Shown here: positions 51,618 through 62,945 of the stretch, piece by piece
How the letters are laid out: each line of letters opens with the position of its first letter
How positions within the stretch are numbered: the first letter of the stretch is position 1
Assembly: GCA_963575745.1 (NCBI GenBank)
Contig: CAUYUJ010002701.1
Location: 22,811-86,810, forward strand
Length of the DNA stretch: 64,000 bases
Direction of reading: 5' to 3'
Source of the DNA: Prorocentrum cordatum
Lineage: Eukaryota; Sar; Dinophyceae; Prorocentrales; Prorocentraceae
Notes under the pieces: generated by a model
Told to the model about the DNA's origin: nothing
The model's database searches: none
Seen by the model: the letters and a program-made list of their open reading frames with translations, nothing else
Position numbers and translations under genes: made by a program

Positions 51618-52151
51618 CCGTGTCCAGCATCTGAAGAGTAGTCTGACATCCAGCGTACCCGTAGTTCCTCTTGAACCCCAGTCTGTACCACCCCTCCTTC
51701 TCCATAGTGCATCGCACAGGTTCCACAGGCACACCGTCTGCATCCGTTTTTTGCTTCCGAGGCGCTTTCACAAAGGTGAAGCCGCGCATTCTGGATTTCA
51801 TTTGCTCCAGCTCAGTCTCAAGCTTGACTATTCGTTTCTTGTCTTTCGTGGCCTCTCTTGTCATCAATTGTATATGTGCTAATCGTTCGGCTGATTTGTT
51901 CTGTACTCTCTGACTCTGCAAAATGATATCCAACGCAGCCCGAACGAGATCTGGGTGAGACATGTTCCGAAACGCAGACTCAAGAGCTCTCCGAGATTCT
52001 GAACCACGAAGCACCAGCTGTCCATCATCCCCTCTTGCCGAAGCGCGGGTGCGCAAGACTATAGCGTCGGCGCCTTCTTGAGGCGCATCCTCTGCGGCTC
52101 CGCTATGACGTTGTTGTTCTCCCCTCCCCCATTTTGAGATATGCGATGCTA
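51618..52151 (-). CDS. Coiled-coil exon, copy 2
   Basis: As 9497-10030, no change seen in the encoded protein. Confidence 0.5.
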
Positions 52152-52327
52152 TGTTATCTCACCCGCGCGCCCCTCTCAACGATCTCATGATCGATCTCAC
52201 TCAACAGGACACCGCAGGACACCACGGGTCACCACGGAACATCAGAGAGGGGAAAGCGACGAGCGAGGGCAAGAGTTGACAGGGCTGGCGCAGGGGCCGG
52301 CGCGGGCGGGGGAGGGAAGTGCAGAGG

Positions 52328-52582
52328 TCATGAAATCCAGGGCGAAGTAAATGAAGGAGTACCTCTCCCTGCCCCATCTGTCCCTGCCCCTCCTCGAAGT
52401 AAAGCACTGTGGACTTGGTGATCCACCAACTGGCCCATAGCTCTGGCAGTCGGTCCCATATGCATACCTGCCTGCGCCAGGACGTCCACAAGGTCGAGCA
52501 CTGAGTAAGGCGGGCCCGACGTTGGTGGAGTCCATCCGCCTGCCACCGGCGCGGGAAGCGATGGCAGATATCGGAGGTTCAA
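52328..52582 (-). CDS. Copy 2 of candidate 10207-10461 exon
   Basis: Encoded residues identical to copy 1. Confidence 0.35.
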   Translation of the reverse strand: MNLRYLPSLPAPVAGGWTPPTSGPPYSVLDLVDVLAQAGMHMGPTARAMGQLVDHQVHSALLRGGAGTDGAGRGTPSFTSPWIS

Positions 52583-52696
52583 AGATGGGGCCCGAAAGAT
52601 AAGATGAAAGATAAGACGGGACCCGAATCATAGTTTGCATTGCTCGAGGCCCCTCACCCGTGGGGCCCCATCCCTCACGCCCCCATCTTTGAACCT
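52575..52696. repeat. Family E inverted-repeat element, copy 2
   Basis: As 10454-10575. Confidence 0.55.
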
Positions 52697-52733
52697 GCAG
52701 GGGCGTTTCACTCAGACAAGCAACATGAGCATA

Positions 52734-52883
52734 CATGTTCGGAGGTCTGCGCGGCGGAGTTATTGGAGCTGCGCTGGCCCTCCCTCCCTGGCGCGCGAAG
52801 CGCGCCAGTGGAGGCGCTGGAGGCGCCGCCGAGGGGGTCCAGCGTCGACCCAACAAACCCGAGCGGACCTCCGAACGTCTATG
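52734..52883. mobile_element. Family G foldback element, copy 2
   Basis: As 10613-10762. Confidence 0.7.
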
Positions 52884-52920
52884 TTTATGTTGCTTGATTC
52901 ATCTAGAGCACGATGCTGCA

Positions 52921-53175
52921 CTATTCGCCTATCATCTTGCTGCATCCTGCCCTCCCCCCGAGCTGGCCTGGGCACACGGCCCCAGCCGACTGGACGGCGT
53001 TGCGGAGCGCCGCGGCCGTCTGGAAAAGCATGTAGCATCCATTGCTTGGGACCGTGTGGTGGTGAGCGAAACGGCCTAAAGCCCTGGCCAGCACACCGTC
53101 CATGCACTCCCGCTGGGGGGCTGTAAGCCCCCTCAGGAAGCCAAAATGGCTGAAGCATCGACGCGAAGGACCCAA
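52921..53175 (-). CDS. Copy 2 of candidate 10800-11054 exon
   Basis: Identical residues. Includes the spliced-leader-like 13-mer at 53139-53151. Confidence 0.3.
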   Translation of the reverse strand: MGPSRRCFSHFGFLRGLTAPQRECMDGVLARALGRFAHHHTVPSNGCYMLFQTAAALRNAVQSAGAVCPGQLGGRAGCSKMIGE

Positions 53176-53611
53176 CTACATTCCAACAGTTCCCCGACCT
53201 TGAGGCGTTCGGATTCGCAGGGATCTCCCCGGGCCCCCTACTCACACGGGAATTTTCTGACATCGTACGCTAGACCCATAAAAAAAACACACACCCTTTA
53301 TGGGATCACAGGCGTGCGACATCACATCCAGGACCTCGAGTCACCCCTACTAGCTCACGGGATTACGCCGACGAGTCACAGCTACTATAGATGTTTTTCT
53401 TTTTTTTGGGGGACATATGAAGTACACCACAACAAGTGTCCATGATACTCCTGTACATATGTAGCACGCGCGCTATGACTATTGATCATGTTGCACACGC
53501 GCACATTTTTTCCTACTACCCAGGGGCATGTGGGGGTGCAGCGCCCTTCGCCCCCCCACCGAAACCCTCCCGTGGGGAGCAAAACCCCTGTCCCCCCACC
53601 GCCCTCACTTT

Positions 53612-53862
53612 TCAGCCCGAAGGCTCCTTATTCGATTCCCACTCTTCCTCCTCCTTGTTCTCCTCTTCCTCCTTGGAGGACCGACGGAACAAAACAACTC
53701 TGGGCCCGTGCCCCCTCGTGGCCGTCCGCTCCTGGCGCGGGGCGCGGGCCGCGCTCGGCGGCGCACGGGAAGACGCGGGGGGGCAGAGGAACTGAGAGCG
53801 GAGAGCTCCGGGCTTCTTCCCCAGGGCTTCTGCTGTTCCCATCCTACTGAAGCGCAGGGGCC
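53612..53862 (-). CDS. Copy 2 of Lys/Glu-rich terminal exon
   Basis: As 11491-11741. Confidence 0.35.
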
Positions 53863-53995
53863 CTGGGACACACAAATAAATCCACACACATGTTTTCCCA
53901 CATATTTGGGCTTTTGTCTTCCCCCCCACTTCCCATAGTTTCCCATATGTTCTGGGGAATCGACGATTCATTGTGTCTGTGTGTTTCTTTCCCTC
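53863..53995 (-). mobile_element. Family 2 introner-like intron, copy 2
   Basis: As 11742-11874. Confidence 0.65.
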
Positions 53996-54012
53996 CTGAT
54001 TAAGGACCACAT

Positions 54013-54159
54013 CCCAGAAATGACTTCGAGCACCAGGAAAAGTGTCAACAGAGTGTCAGAGCAGTGTCGAAGCAGTGTCGGGCGAGTGTCTCCCAGGGCC
54101 CGGCACGTGAAAACCCTTGAGTTTCGGTAATTTCTGGGGCGCTCGAAATTCTTTCTGGT
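54013..54159. mobile_element. Family B TIR element, copy 2
   Basis: As 11892-12038. Confidence 0.65.
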
Positions 54160-54598
54160 GATCAAAGCTAACGTAGGCTGGAGCATCATAACCCAAGGAA
54201 CCCAGTCGGAATACACCAACGGGGGGTTGCACAAAGACACACCAGTACCGTGTGTTCTCCTTGGAGGCATGCGTCTGGCCCGAGCACACAGTAGACCCAT
54301 CTTGTAGCATCTCGTTTCCCGAGCGGTGTGGCCAGAAAACGCTCGCCACGACCCATATACTATGAGATTCCTCGGTGCGCGCGTCGCCCCCAGAAGTATG
54401 TTGGGGCGACGCCGCACAGGGGGGATGAGACCCTGAGGGGGGGCATGAATTCGATCCGCTGGTGCACCGCACTCTCGCAAACAGGTGCCCCCCCTGCAGG
54501 CCCCACCCATCGGCAGCAATCGGGAGCCGGCGGCAGCTGGGGGGCATCTGTCGTGGCCGGTTCGGTGCAAACGCCGATCGAACTCACTCGAGCAGGGA

Positions 54599-54805
54599 CC
54601 GACAGTCCCAGCATTCGTATAGTCCTACCACGAAATGTTCTTAGAACCCAGATATGTTCTAAGAACAAAAACAATGAGCCGATGTGCTAAAACAAAACAG
54701 CCTCCTCCAGAACTGTTCTAAGAACACTTCGTGGAGACCACCAGAGGTTCTTAAAACACTGTTTGGTAGGGCTATAAGCGAGCCAGGACGCTTCGCCACT
54801 GCTCG
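54599..54805. mobile_element. Family C foldback element, copy 2
   Basis: As 12478-12684. Confidence 0.65.
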
Positions 54806-55147
54806 ACTCACACCCCTCCCGCCCCAGCCCCCCTTTGCGGGATCCCGATCCTTGCCCAGGGAGCAGGGAGGAGGGAGGAGGGGGGGGAGGGAGGAGGGAG
54901 GAGGAGGAGGAAGAGGAGGAGGAGGGTGAGGAGGAGGAGGAGGAAGTAGGGGGGACGAGGGAGAAGGAAGGAGGGTGGAGGGGGAGGAAGGAGGAGGGAG
55001 GAGGGAGCCCGCAGGGGGGGCGGTGCGCGCTCCGCCGCGATGCGCGCACGCGGCCCTTCCCCCCTCCCCAGCCCGCGAAGGCCGCCCGCGCGGCACGGGC
55101 ATCCGCGCAGAGGCGCGCCCTCGAAGACAGCGTGGAGCGACGCACGT

Positions 55148-55393
55148 GTACGCTGGGTTTTGCTGTGCACGTGCGTGGCTCCACGTCCCTGTAGGGCAGT
55201 GTTTCATACATGTTTTGTTTTGACATTGGATTTTAATGCATGACTAGTGCATGAAACAATCTATGCATGAGCTCATCGCTGTTTTTAATACTCAATCCCT
55301 GCATTTTTAATGCATGATCCGCACGCGGAGCATGTATTAAAAACGGCACTGTACGCTGGGTTCTACTGTACACGTGCGTGGCTCCACGTCCCT
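55148..55393. repeat. 43-bp direct repeats with hairpin insert, copy 2
   Basis: As 13027-13272; the hairpin is at 55304-55343. Confidence 0.7.
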
Positions 55394-55445
55394 ACTGGAG
55401 TGGCCCCTACCGTTTTGTCGGTCCCATCCTACTCGAGGACCCCGT

Positions 55446-55591
55446 CCCAGAAATGATCTCGAGCACCCGGAGACGTGTCAACAGAGAGCCGATAGGGTGT
55501 CGAAACAGTCTCGAACGAGTTTCCCCCGGGACCGAACACTTAAAAACCCTGAAGTTTCGGTACTTTTTTGGGCGCTCGAAATTATTCCTGG
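55446..55591. mobile_element. Family B TIR element (13325 type), copy 2
   Basis: As 13325-13470. Confidence 0.65.
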
Positions 55592-55822
55592 TGATCAAGG
55601 TTAAAGTAGGCTGGAGCATCATAACCCTACCGAGCAGGGGCCGTTCCGCCAGAAACCATCCACAAGAAACCCCGCCCTGAGACCCAAGGGCGGCGTCCCT
55701 GGATTCCCGGCAGAGCCCTCGAAGCCCAGGAAACCCAGGGCACCCTGGAGGCGAGCAAAGGTGCCTCTTGGCATGGATCCCCACTGTATGTGCTTCGGTC
55801 GCTCCTGGCTAAAACAGGGCTA

Positions 55823-55953
55823 GGATCGGGATAAATCGCTCCAGAGCGTTCCGGAGCGCTCTCAGAGCGTTCCGGAACGCTCTGGAGCGGCCGCGGAGCC
55901 CAATACATCCTCCAAACCCGCCGATTCTCAGAGATCTCGAGTTATCCCGATCC
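55823..55953. mobile_element. 12-bp TIR element with nested palindrome, copy 2
   Basis: As 13702-13832. Confidence 0.7.
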
Positions 55954-55980
55954 GATTTTGTCCCGATCTTCGCGTCGTTT

Positions 55981-56190
55981 GACTGGCCTCCCTCCGGGAC
56001 CGAGCGGGAGCCGTGCGGGCCTCCCGCGGCCCCGGCCGGCCGGGCCCCGCGGCGGCAAGCTCCGGACGGGCAGGGGCTCCCGGCCCGCCCCTCTCCCGCC
56101 GAGGCGCCCGCCACCGCCTGGGCGGCCCGGCCCTGAACGAGCTCCGCCAGCAGGGCTGCGCGGAGGCGGTCGGGCGTCTTTGAAGGGGAA
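55981..56190 (-). CDS. Copy 2 of candidate 13860-14069 exon
   Basis: Identical residues; same uncertainty of frame. Confidence 0.3.
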
Positions 56191-56338
56191 CTGGGACACA
56201 CAAATAAATACACGCAAATAAACATATCCCCCATATTTTACCATGTTTTCAGGGTTTCTGTCTTCCCCCTCACTTCCCATATCTTCCCATCTTTTCTGGG
56301 AATCGCCGATTAATTGTGTCTGTGTGTTTCTTTCCCTC
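56191..56338 (-). mobile_element. Family 2 introner-like intron (148 bp), copy 2
   Basis: As 14070-14217; the CAG-ending exon (VKQLAWTFKVEDS) follows at 56339-56411. Confidence 0.65.
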
Positions 56339-56621
56339 CTGAGTCTTCGACCTTGAACGTCCACGCCAGCTGCTTCACCTCGGGTGGGCCTGGCGTACGG
56401 CCGGGCCACGAGCAGAAGGACCTCCGTCGAGAGCACGAGACCCTCCGCAGGCCAAAGCAGGAGGCGCGAGCACACGCGCGGCAAGCACGAACAGCACCAG
56501 GGTGCCCTCCACGAGCCGACCTCGCCCTCATACTTCGGTCTCCGAGCGTACGCGTGCGAGGCTCGCGTCGTTCTTCCCGGACCTCCCCGGAGTCTTCTCG
56601 TCGCTACTGACTACCTACCAG

Positions 56622-56760
56622 ACCACCCCAACCCAACCCGAAGACCCGAATTTCGGGTTGGGGGGGGTAAGGGTTCCACATGTGTTTTTTCGATGTTCCC
56701 CGACCCCCCCCCACTGGAAATCGAGGGTAAATCTGAGCCTTCGGGTTAGGTTGGGGTGGT
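56622..56760. mobile_element. Family D foldback element, copy 2
   Basis: As 14501-14639. Confidence 0.7.
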
Positions 56761-56888
56761 TTGGTGAGTGGTGAGCTACTGCCAGATGCGCCTCGAAAGA
56801 CGGGTGAGATGGACCCCGGGAGGGTCCAGGGGCCGACGGTGAGAGGAACGGCTATCATCTAGAAGGCTAGAAGAAAAAGCATAAGCAG

Positions 56889-57035
56889 AAACGTTCGACA
56901 CTCCGCGCGGACGCCTCGGATCCGCGCTGGACCCCCCTTTCCTGGCGCGCGGAGCGCGCCAGGGGAGGCGCCGGAGGCGCCGCCAGGGGGGTCCCAGCGC
57001 AGATCCAAGAAATGCGAGCGGAGCGCCAACAAGTT
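56889..57035. mobile_element. Family G foldback element (14768 type), copy 2
   Basis: As 14768-14914. Confidence 0.7.
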
Positions 57036-57042
57036 TGGGCTT

Positions 57043-58251
57043 ATGGCGCTTTTTCTTCTTCGAACAATCGTTTTGCGATTATGTGAGCTTGTCTTCTTTT
57101 GTGGCAAGCTGCTTTGTGATTATGGCGTTTTCCTCCTTCGAACCATGGTCGTGCCACCATCAGGCACGCATGGTGAGGACCAACGAACCCTTTCTGGCCA
57201 GGGCGGGCCTGGGCCGCAAAGAGGGCCACACGTCTATGCTTATGGCGTGTTTTTCTCTTCTTCGAGCAGGTCGTTCTGGTGAGGAGCAGCGGGTGCGTTC
57301 TGGTCAAGGCGGGCTTGGGCCGCAAACAGGGCCAACAAATTATGTTTTCGGGCGCAGCCCGATTCTGTTTCTCGCAAGGTACACTGAACTGATCTGAACT
57401 GAACTGACTGGTCGCACCCGCTACGCGACGATCGTATTCTCGGCCGCCGAGGGCGCAATCTATGGCGCAACCGATAGGAGACGGTTTTGGTATCGGCCGC
57501 CGAGGGCGCACCCTATGGCGCAACCGATAGGAGACGGTTTTGGTATCGGCCGCCGAGGGCGCAACCTATGGCGCAACCGATAGGAGACGGTTTTGTTCTC
57601 GGCCGCCGAGGGCGCACCCTATGGCGCCATCGATGGGAGACGGTTTTATTCTCAGCCGCCGAGGGGGCAGCCTATGGCGCAATTGATCAGCGCGGGCTTG
57701 ATTCTCAGCCGCCGAGCAGCTCTCTTGAACCGCAAGCGGGCCAGCAAGGGCGTCGAGGACCGAGGTGCCAGGAGAAGAAGGATGAACAGGAGGAAGAGGA
57801 GAAACAAGGACGAGGTCCTAGACGAGGACGACGAGGAGCTGCGGCGGGAGGAAGATGAGGAAGACGAGGAGGATGAGGACGAGGAGGAGGAGGACGACGA
57901 CGATCAGGATGGGGAGGAGGACGGGGAGGAAGTGTGGGCATTCGAATGGGTGCGGGGCTACGCGCGATTTATGCTCGCCGTTTGGGCTGGCGGTGGGGTC
58001 CAAGCGGCAAGCTGCTTTGTGATTATGGCGTTTTTCTCCTTCGAACCATCGTCGGGTGAGGAACAACGGGTCCTCTGTAGCCACGGCGGGCTTGGGCCGC
58101 AAACAGGGCCAAAAGTCTATGTTTGTGTTTTTTTCTTCTGCGAGCAGTCGTCGTGCCACCACCAGGGACGCATGGTGGGGAACAGCGGGTCAGGAGTCCT
58201 TTCTGGCCACGGCCAGAAGAGCACAGAATCGAAGCGATAGGTCGGATCACC
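57043..58251 (+). repeat. GGCTTGGGCCGCAAAC blocks and 53-bp array, copy 2
   Basis: Blocks at 57043-57361 and 58009-58251 flank the 53-bp tandem at 57437-57721, as in copy 1. Confidence 0.8.
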
Positions 58252-58372
58252 GATCCAAATGAATCGGATCGACGGAAATCAGCAGCCGAATCCGGAGAAG
58301 CCGAACCGGCAGGGTGGCCCCCTGATCATGCCCGTGGTCTCCGCGTCCCTGCAAACGCGAGCAAGATGATTT

Positions 58373-58603
58373 GAGCAGGGACCGACCGTCCCGGCATTCC
58401 TGTAGGCCTACCGCGAAGCGTTCTCAGGACCCCCAAAATATGCTCATCACAACAACGACACTGTTCTTAGAGCATAATCACAGTGTGCTAAAGCAAGACA
58501 ATATCGGCCAAACATGGTCTAAGCACATCGTAGAAACCACAACAGGTTCTTAGAACATTGTTTGGTGGGCCGATGGGCACGCCAGAAACTTCGCCACTGC
58601 TTG
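58373..58603. mobile_element. Family C foldback element (16252 type), copy 2
   Basis: As 16252-16482. Confidence 0.65.
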
Positions 58604-58978
58604 AATGATGCGTTGAGTAGGGCTGGGGGGTCAGGTCTGCAGAGCACCCAAAACGGAGGTCAAGGCGCGCAACCAACCTGTTCGGTCAAACCGAGATTGA
58701 TGCACTGCACCGGCGTGGAACCAAACTTTTGGACATAAACGAATGGTAGCATTTTGCACGTCCTCGTCGGCTGAACCGGCGAGGCGTTTGACCACCTTAC
58801 CTTGACGTCCCTTTTTTGGTGGTCCTTCAAAGGAAGGCGTTTTCTAACCCTCGGCCCTACTCAAAGTATGCCCCACGGGCACGCCGGTGTGCGAGGAGGA
58901 ATTCAAGGGGGCCTGACTGGGCCTCACTGGCGCGCCCGCCAAAGGGGCACGGGGCCCGGGGAAACCGCGGAGAAAGGA

Positions 58979-59460
58979 GAAGAGGTGGAGGGGGAGTAGG
59001 AGGAGGAGGAGGAAAAGGATAAGGAGGAGGAGGAGGAGGAGGAAAAGGAGGAGGAGGAGGAGGAGGAGGGAGGGTGAGGTTGGGCCGTGGGGGGGGAGGA
59101 AGAGAAGGAGGGTGGAGAAGGTGAGGAAAGAGGAGGAGTGAGTGTGGAGGAAAGATAGAGGAGGGAGGATGGAGTAGCAGAAGGAGGAGGAGGCAGAGGA
59201 GGAGGGAGAGGAGGGGGAGGAGAAGGAGGGGGAGGAGGCGGAGGAGGAGGAGGAGGAGGTGGGAGGGGGGGGCCGAGGGGGAGGGGGAAGAGGAGGAGGG
59301 AGAAGGTAAGGAAAGACGAGGAGTGAGGGTGGAGGAAAGAGAGAGGGAGGATGGAGTAGCAGGAGGATGAGGCGGAAGACAATGAGGAGGAGGAGGAGGA
59401 GGAGGAGGAGGAGGAGGAGGAGGAGGTAGGAGAAGGGACGAGGAAAGGGGGAGGGGGGAG
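58979..59460. repeat. (GGA)n polypurine tract, copy 2
   Basis: As 16858-17335 with a 4-bp insertion (GAGGGAGGGTGAGG). Confidence 0.9.
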
Positions 59461-60596
59461 AAGGATGTGGGGCATGAGGCAGGATGACGAAAATACCAAA
59501 GCAAAAGAGACGCAAGGCTCCTCTGGCCACCAGCGACCCTTCCCCTTCCGACTTCTCCTCCTCTCCATCTCATATGTCATCCGACGAAGAATGCTCACTC
59601 ATCCTCCTCAAGCCCCTCCCGCTCCACCATCCTCTTCGTCCCCTTCATCCCCGCCCCGCATCATTCTCCTTGCCATCTCGATACCCATCCGTATTCTTGC
59701 GCATCCTCCTTACCAACGGCCACGTCTTTATCCACATCCTTCACGTTGTCCACCGATCGTTCAAAATTCCTCGCTCCTCTTCGACTCCTTAAGGTTCCAC
59801 CTTATCGTTACACTGTTCCTGGTATTACTCGTCGTCGTCCTTTCGAGTCCCGCCCGCGCGCGGGAAGGAGGGCATAACGAGTTGAGGAAGGAACGAGGTG
59901 GAAATGGAGGAAGGAGACGGAAAAGGAGGATGTACACGGGAAGTAACGATCAGTCACAAGCAGATATCAGGGAGGGTTGTAGATGGCGAAAGATCATGTC
60001 CCTCTCCATCAGTCCCACCCCCCTCCGTCACACTTACTCAATATGAACACTCTTCGCCTCTCTTCCCTGACCCTGTCCAGGACGTGATCCACTCTCTTCG
60101 AGTACGTTTTGTGTAGAAATGTTTGGGCGAAATGACTGCCTGTATGGCTGTTTGCGACCTGAGTGTTTCCGGTGTTTCCAACAGCGCTCCGCTCCAACGG
60201 AGGATGGAGGAGTGAGGAGGAGGAGGTAGGAGGAGAGGAGGAGAGATGAGGAGGAGGGAGGAGGTGAGGAGGAGGAGGAGGAGGATTCCAAATAGCGCTC
60301 CCGCTGCAACTTGTGCTTCAGTTCCGGATCGACGCGTTGCTCCCGTCGTTCGTCTGGCGCTCTCGCCCAAGCGCATGCCTCTCTTCTGGATCCGCGTCCT
60401 CTTTTGCGCACCGTCGCCCGCCCCCTCGCTTCCCCTTTTCCGCCCTCCCCTTCGGTCCACTCCGATGTAGACTGCTGCTGCTGCTCGTCCTCGTCCTCGT
60501 CCTTCCTGATCCTCCTACTTTCCCTCACGCTCATCCTCCTGCTCCACCGCCACCTCCGCCTCCGCCGCCTCGTATGTGCGCAACTCCCTCTATCAG

Positions 60597-60730
60597 ATTG
60601 GGCAACATACGATGGGGTCTTCTTTCAAAGTCCAGGTCGGCTATGGCACGCATTCGCGGATATTGAACCACACAACGCAGAAAAGATGGGATGGAGTGAT
60701 AGGATGTTTAAACGGAAAGAGCGCACCTAG
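60597..60730 (+). CDS. Copy 2 of C-terminal DIEPHNAEKMGW exon
   Basis: Identical to 18494-18627. Confidence 0.5.
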
Positions 60731-60800
60731 CTTGCATCCTCTCTCCTCCCTCCTCTTACCCCTCCCTCAATCGAGGGAGGAGCAGAAGGAGGAGGGTGTG

Positions 60801-61990
60801 GAAGAAAAACCGCATAGTCCAATCTGCACAGGCGGCGATGCAGCACGAATTCCATGGCGGCAGCATGGAATCGGGCAGGCATTTCAGATGTAAAGTGAAT
60901 TGCCAGCTCTACAAACGAATCAAGCTACTTCAAATACACTCGCGCGACAACACAACGGGCAACACCAGTGAAGGCGGCGACACTGACGTCCTCAATCACT
61001 AACCAGACCATGCTGAACTACTGGTGAACGCAATGCGACAACACCACCACTTCTAGAAGGGCGCCCGTATCGGAACTGGCGCTGGCAACGATTCAAGACG
61101 CCATCTCCCCCATGCATTGCGCGAAGAAGAGACAGAGTGAAAACGAGATGAGAGACATCGAATAGAAACGGAGAGAGGGATACATCTGTATACGCCTTTG
61201 TTTCTATACATATATGTATACACACACTAGAACCATCGCGCGGGCTCCGCGCGCGCTCAAGTGCTAGACGACACATCGGCGGAGCCGATTGCTGTAACAC
61301 GTGATGAAGTCTCGGCGTAGCCTGTGGTAGGAACACGCGTTCGGCCGAGCGATCTTGCATGACTCCAAAGTACCCATGGAGGCGTCGTGGGCTGTCTTCG
61401 GCTTTCGTTGAATTGTCTTTGGGCCATCGGGGGAATCCCACCAGCCCTCTGGGCGCTGGTGGGTTAACGAGTTTTCTCTGATCTGTGCCGCAAATCCCTC
61501 CTTCCCCTGCTCGGGGGAGGGGTTTACCACGGTTCCCTATAAATATAACTGTTCCCCGGCAGCAAACCAGGAACAAAGCCGACCCCATAACCCCCACCCT
61601 CAATCATCCCTGTCAGCAAAAAAAAGCACACTGCCTCCAAATTCGGAGCCTGCGCAACCAACCCGATGAGGGTTCCCCCACCATCCTTGTCAAACGCAAT
61701 ACAAAGTAAGTACACTTTGCGGGGAAATCTTGAGTCATGTTCGTGAGGCCCGTGGGCACTTTGTACTATTGTTGGCAGGGGCCGCGGGGGTGTCAGCATA
61801 TTGCCTGCTGGGCGCAGGGCCACCATCCCTATCAAAACCAATATAAGATGCACCTGGCGGCTAGATCTGGATCATGTGCGGCCAACCCGCGATCGCTGCA
61901 AAGTGGTATTTGACTGGGACGGCGGGGGTGGTGGCGCATGACCTGCTTTGTGCAGGCCCACCACGCACCATAACGGGCATTGGTTTTCGA
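60801..61990. other. Unique right flank, no gene recognised
   Basis: Contains a CCCACCAGC/GCTGGTGGG hairpin (61437-61463), the palindrome TATACATATATGTATA near 61206 and a twice-used motif around 61675-61850 (CCATCCTTGTCAAACGCAAT / CCATCCCTATCAAAACCAAT). The 203-codon minus ORF 60992-61603 has no recognisable domain. Confidence 0.5.
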
Positions 61991-62039
61991 CAAGGATGGT
62001 GGGAACCGACATGTTTCCTGATGTGTGCTGCCACGTGCG

Positions 62040-62220
62040 CATGCGCACCTGACACACTCTGCACGTGCCCCGAACGTGGGGCACCTGGCGCAGCTGGAAC
62101 ATGCGGCACACCTGGCGCACGTAGCACATCTGGCGCACCAGGCGTGCCTGGCACGCTCGGGCCCCAGGAATGCCTGGCGCCCGTGGCGCGCCTGGCACGC
62201 GTGGCGCACCTCGCCCCAGT
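62040..62220. repeat. 15-bp GGCGCACCTGGCACR repeat
   Basis: About ten diverged 15-bp units. On the minus strand they give a Cys-Ala-Arg repeat (CARCATCARCAACSSCARC). Confidence 0.75.
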
Positions 62221-62299
62221 GTCGCGCACATTGGGTTGTGGTTCCCAGTGGCTGTCCATCCATCAACGACCGCTGAACATGCTGCGGCTCGGGTGTTAC

Positions 62300-62347
62300 T
62301 CCTTTGTCGGGAGGGCGGGTGATTCCTTTGTCGGGAGGGCGGGTGAA
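62300..62347 (+). repeat. 24-bp direct repeat pair
   Basis: Two copies of CCTTTGTCGGGAGGGCGGGT plus flanks, in tandem. Confidence 0.9.
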
Positions 62348-62439
62348 AGTGAACTACACGGCTTGCTATATGTGAAAGTGTCTTGGCCCCTCCTCCTACC
62401 CTCTCCCTTGGGTCTGGACGGGGCGCCAAACGAGGGGTA

Positions 62440-62790
62440 AGAGCGTCCAAGATGGCCCAAGATGGCTCTTGATGTCTCAATATGGTCCCATGAGCCCAAC
62501 TGAACACCGAGAAGGACCCAACAGCGCCACAAGTCGGCCCCAAGAGCGCCCAAGAGCGCCCAAGACGGCCCCCAAACTCAATTATTGAGCCCCCGAGGGG
62601 GGGACCTAAATCAGTCACCCCCCTATTTTTGAAGAGTGGTGCCAACAATTGCCCCAAGAAACCTTCCCGACCCCCCCAAAGAGCCCCAAGCGGGCCCCTA
62701 GACCCCCCAAAGCAGATTCAGGAAAGCCCCGAAAGCGCCCCGGGGTGGCTCCGCGAGACCCCAAGAGAGACCAAGGATGGTTCCAAGAGA
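62440..62790. repeat. AAGATGGCCC/CAAGAGCGCC dispersed repeat
   Basis: Reverse-orientation relative of the CTTGGGGCC family at 27183, 38700 and 41960. Confidence 0.6.
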
Positions 62791-62890
62791 CCTCCGGGAA
62801 AATATGTCCAATGCCGCTGTTGCACCGCATGCTTCTACAGTCGTGGTGGATTGGAAAGGACACGCGAGAGGACACAATATTCTTCCGATG

Positions 62891-62945
62891 GCCACATTGA
62901 CAATGGAACGTAGAGGGCACATTGACAATGGAACGTAGAGGGCAT
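62891..62945 (+). repeat. 27-bp direct repeat pair
   Basis: CACATTGACAATGGAACGTA plus GAGGG occurs twice in tandem. Confidence 0.9.

Larger units (their letters stand above)
42073..60800 (+). repeat. Large direct duplication, copy 2
   Basis: Starts GATCATCCATGGGAGGGC and ends GAGGAGGGTGTG, where sequence continues without a gap into unique DNA. Carries the same exons and elements as copy 1. Confidence 0.97.
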
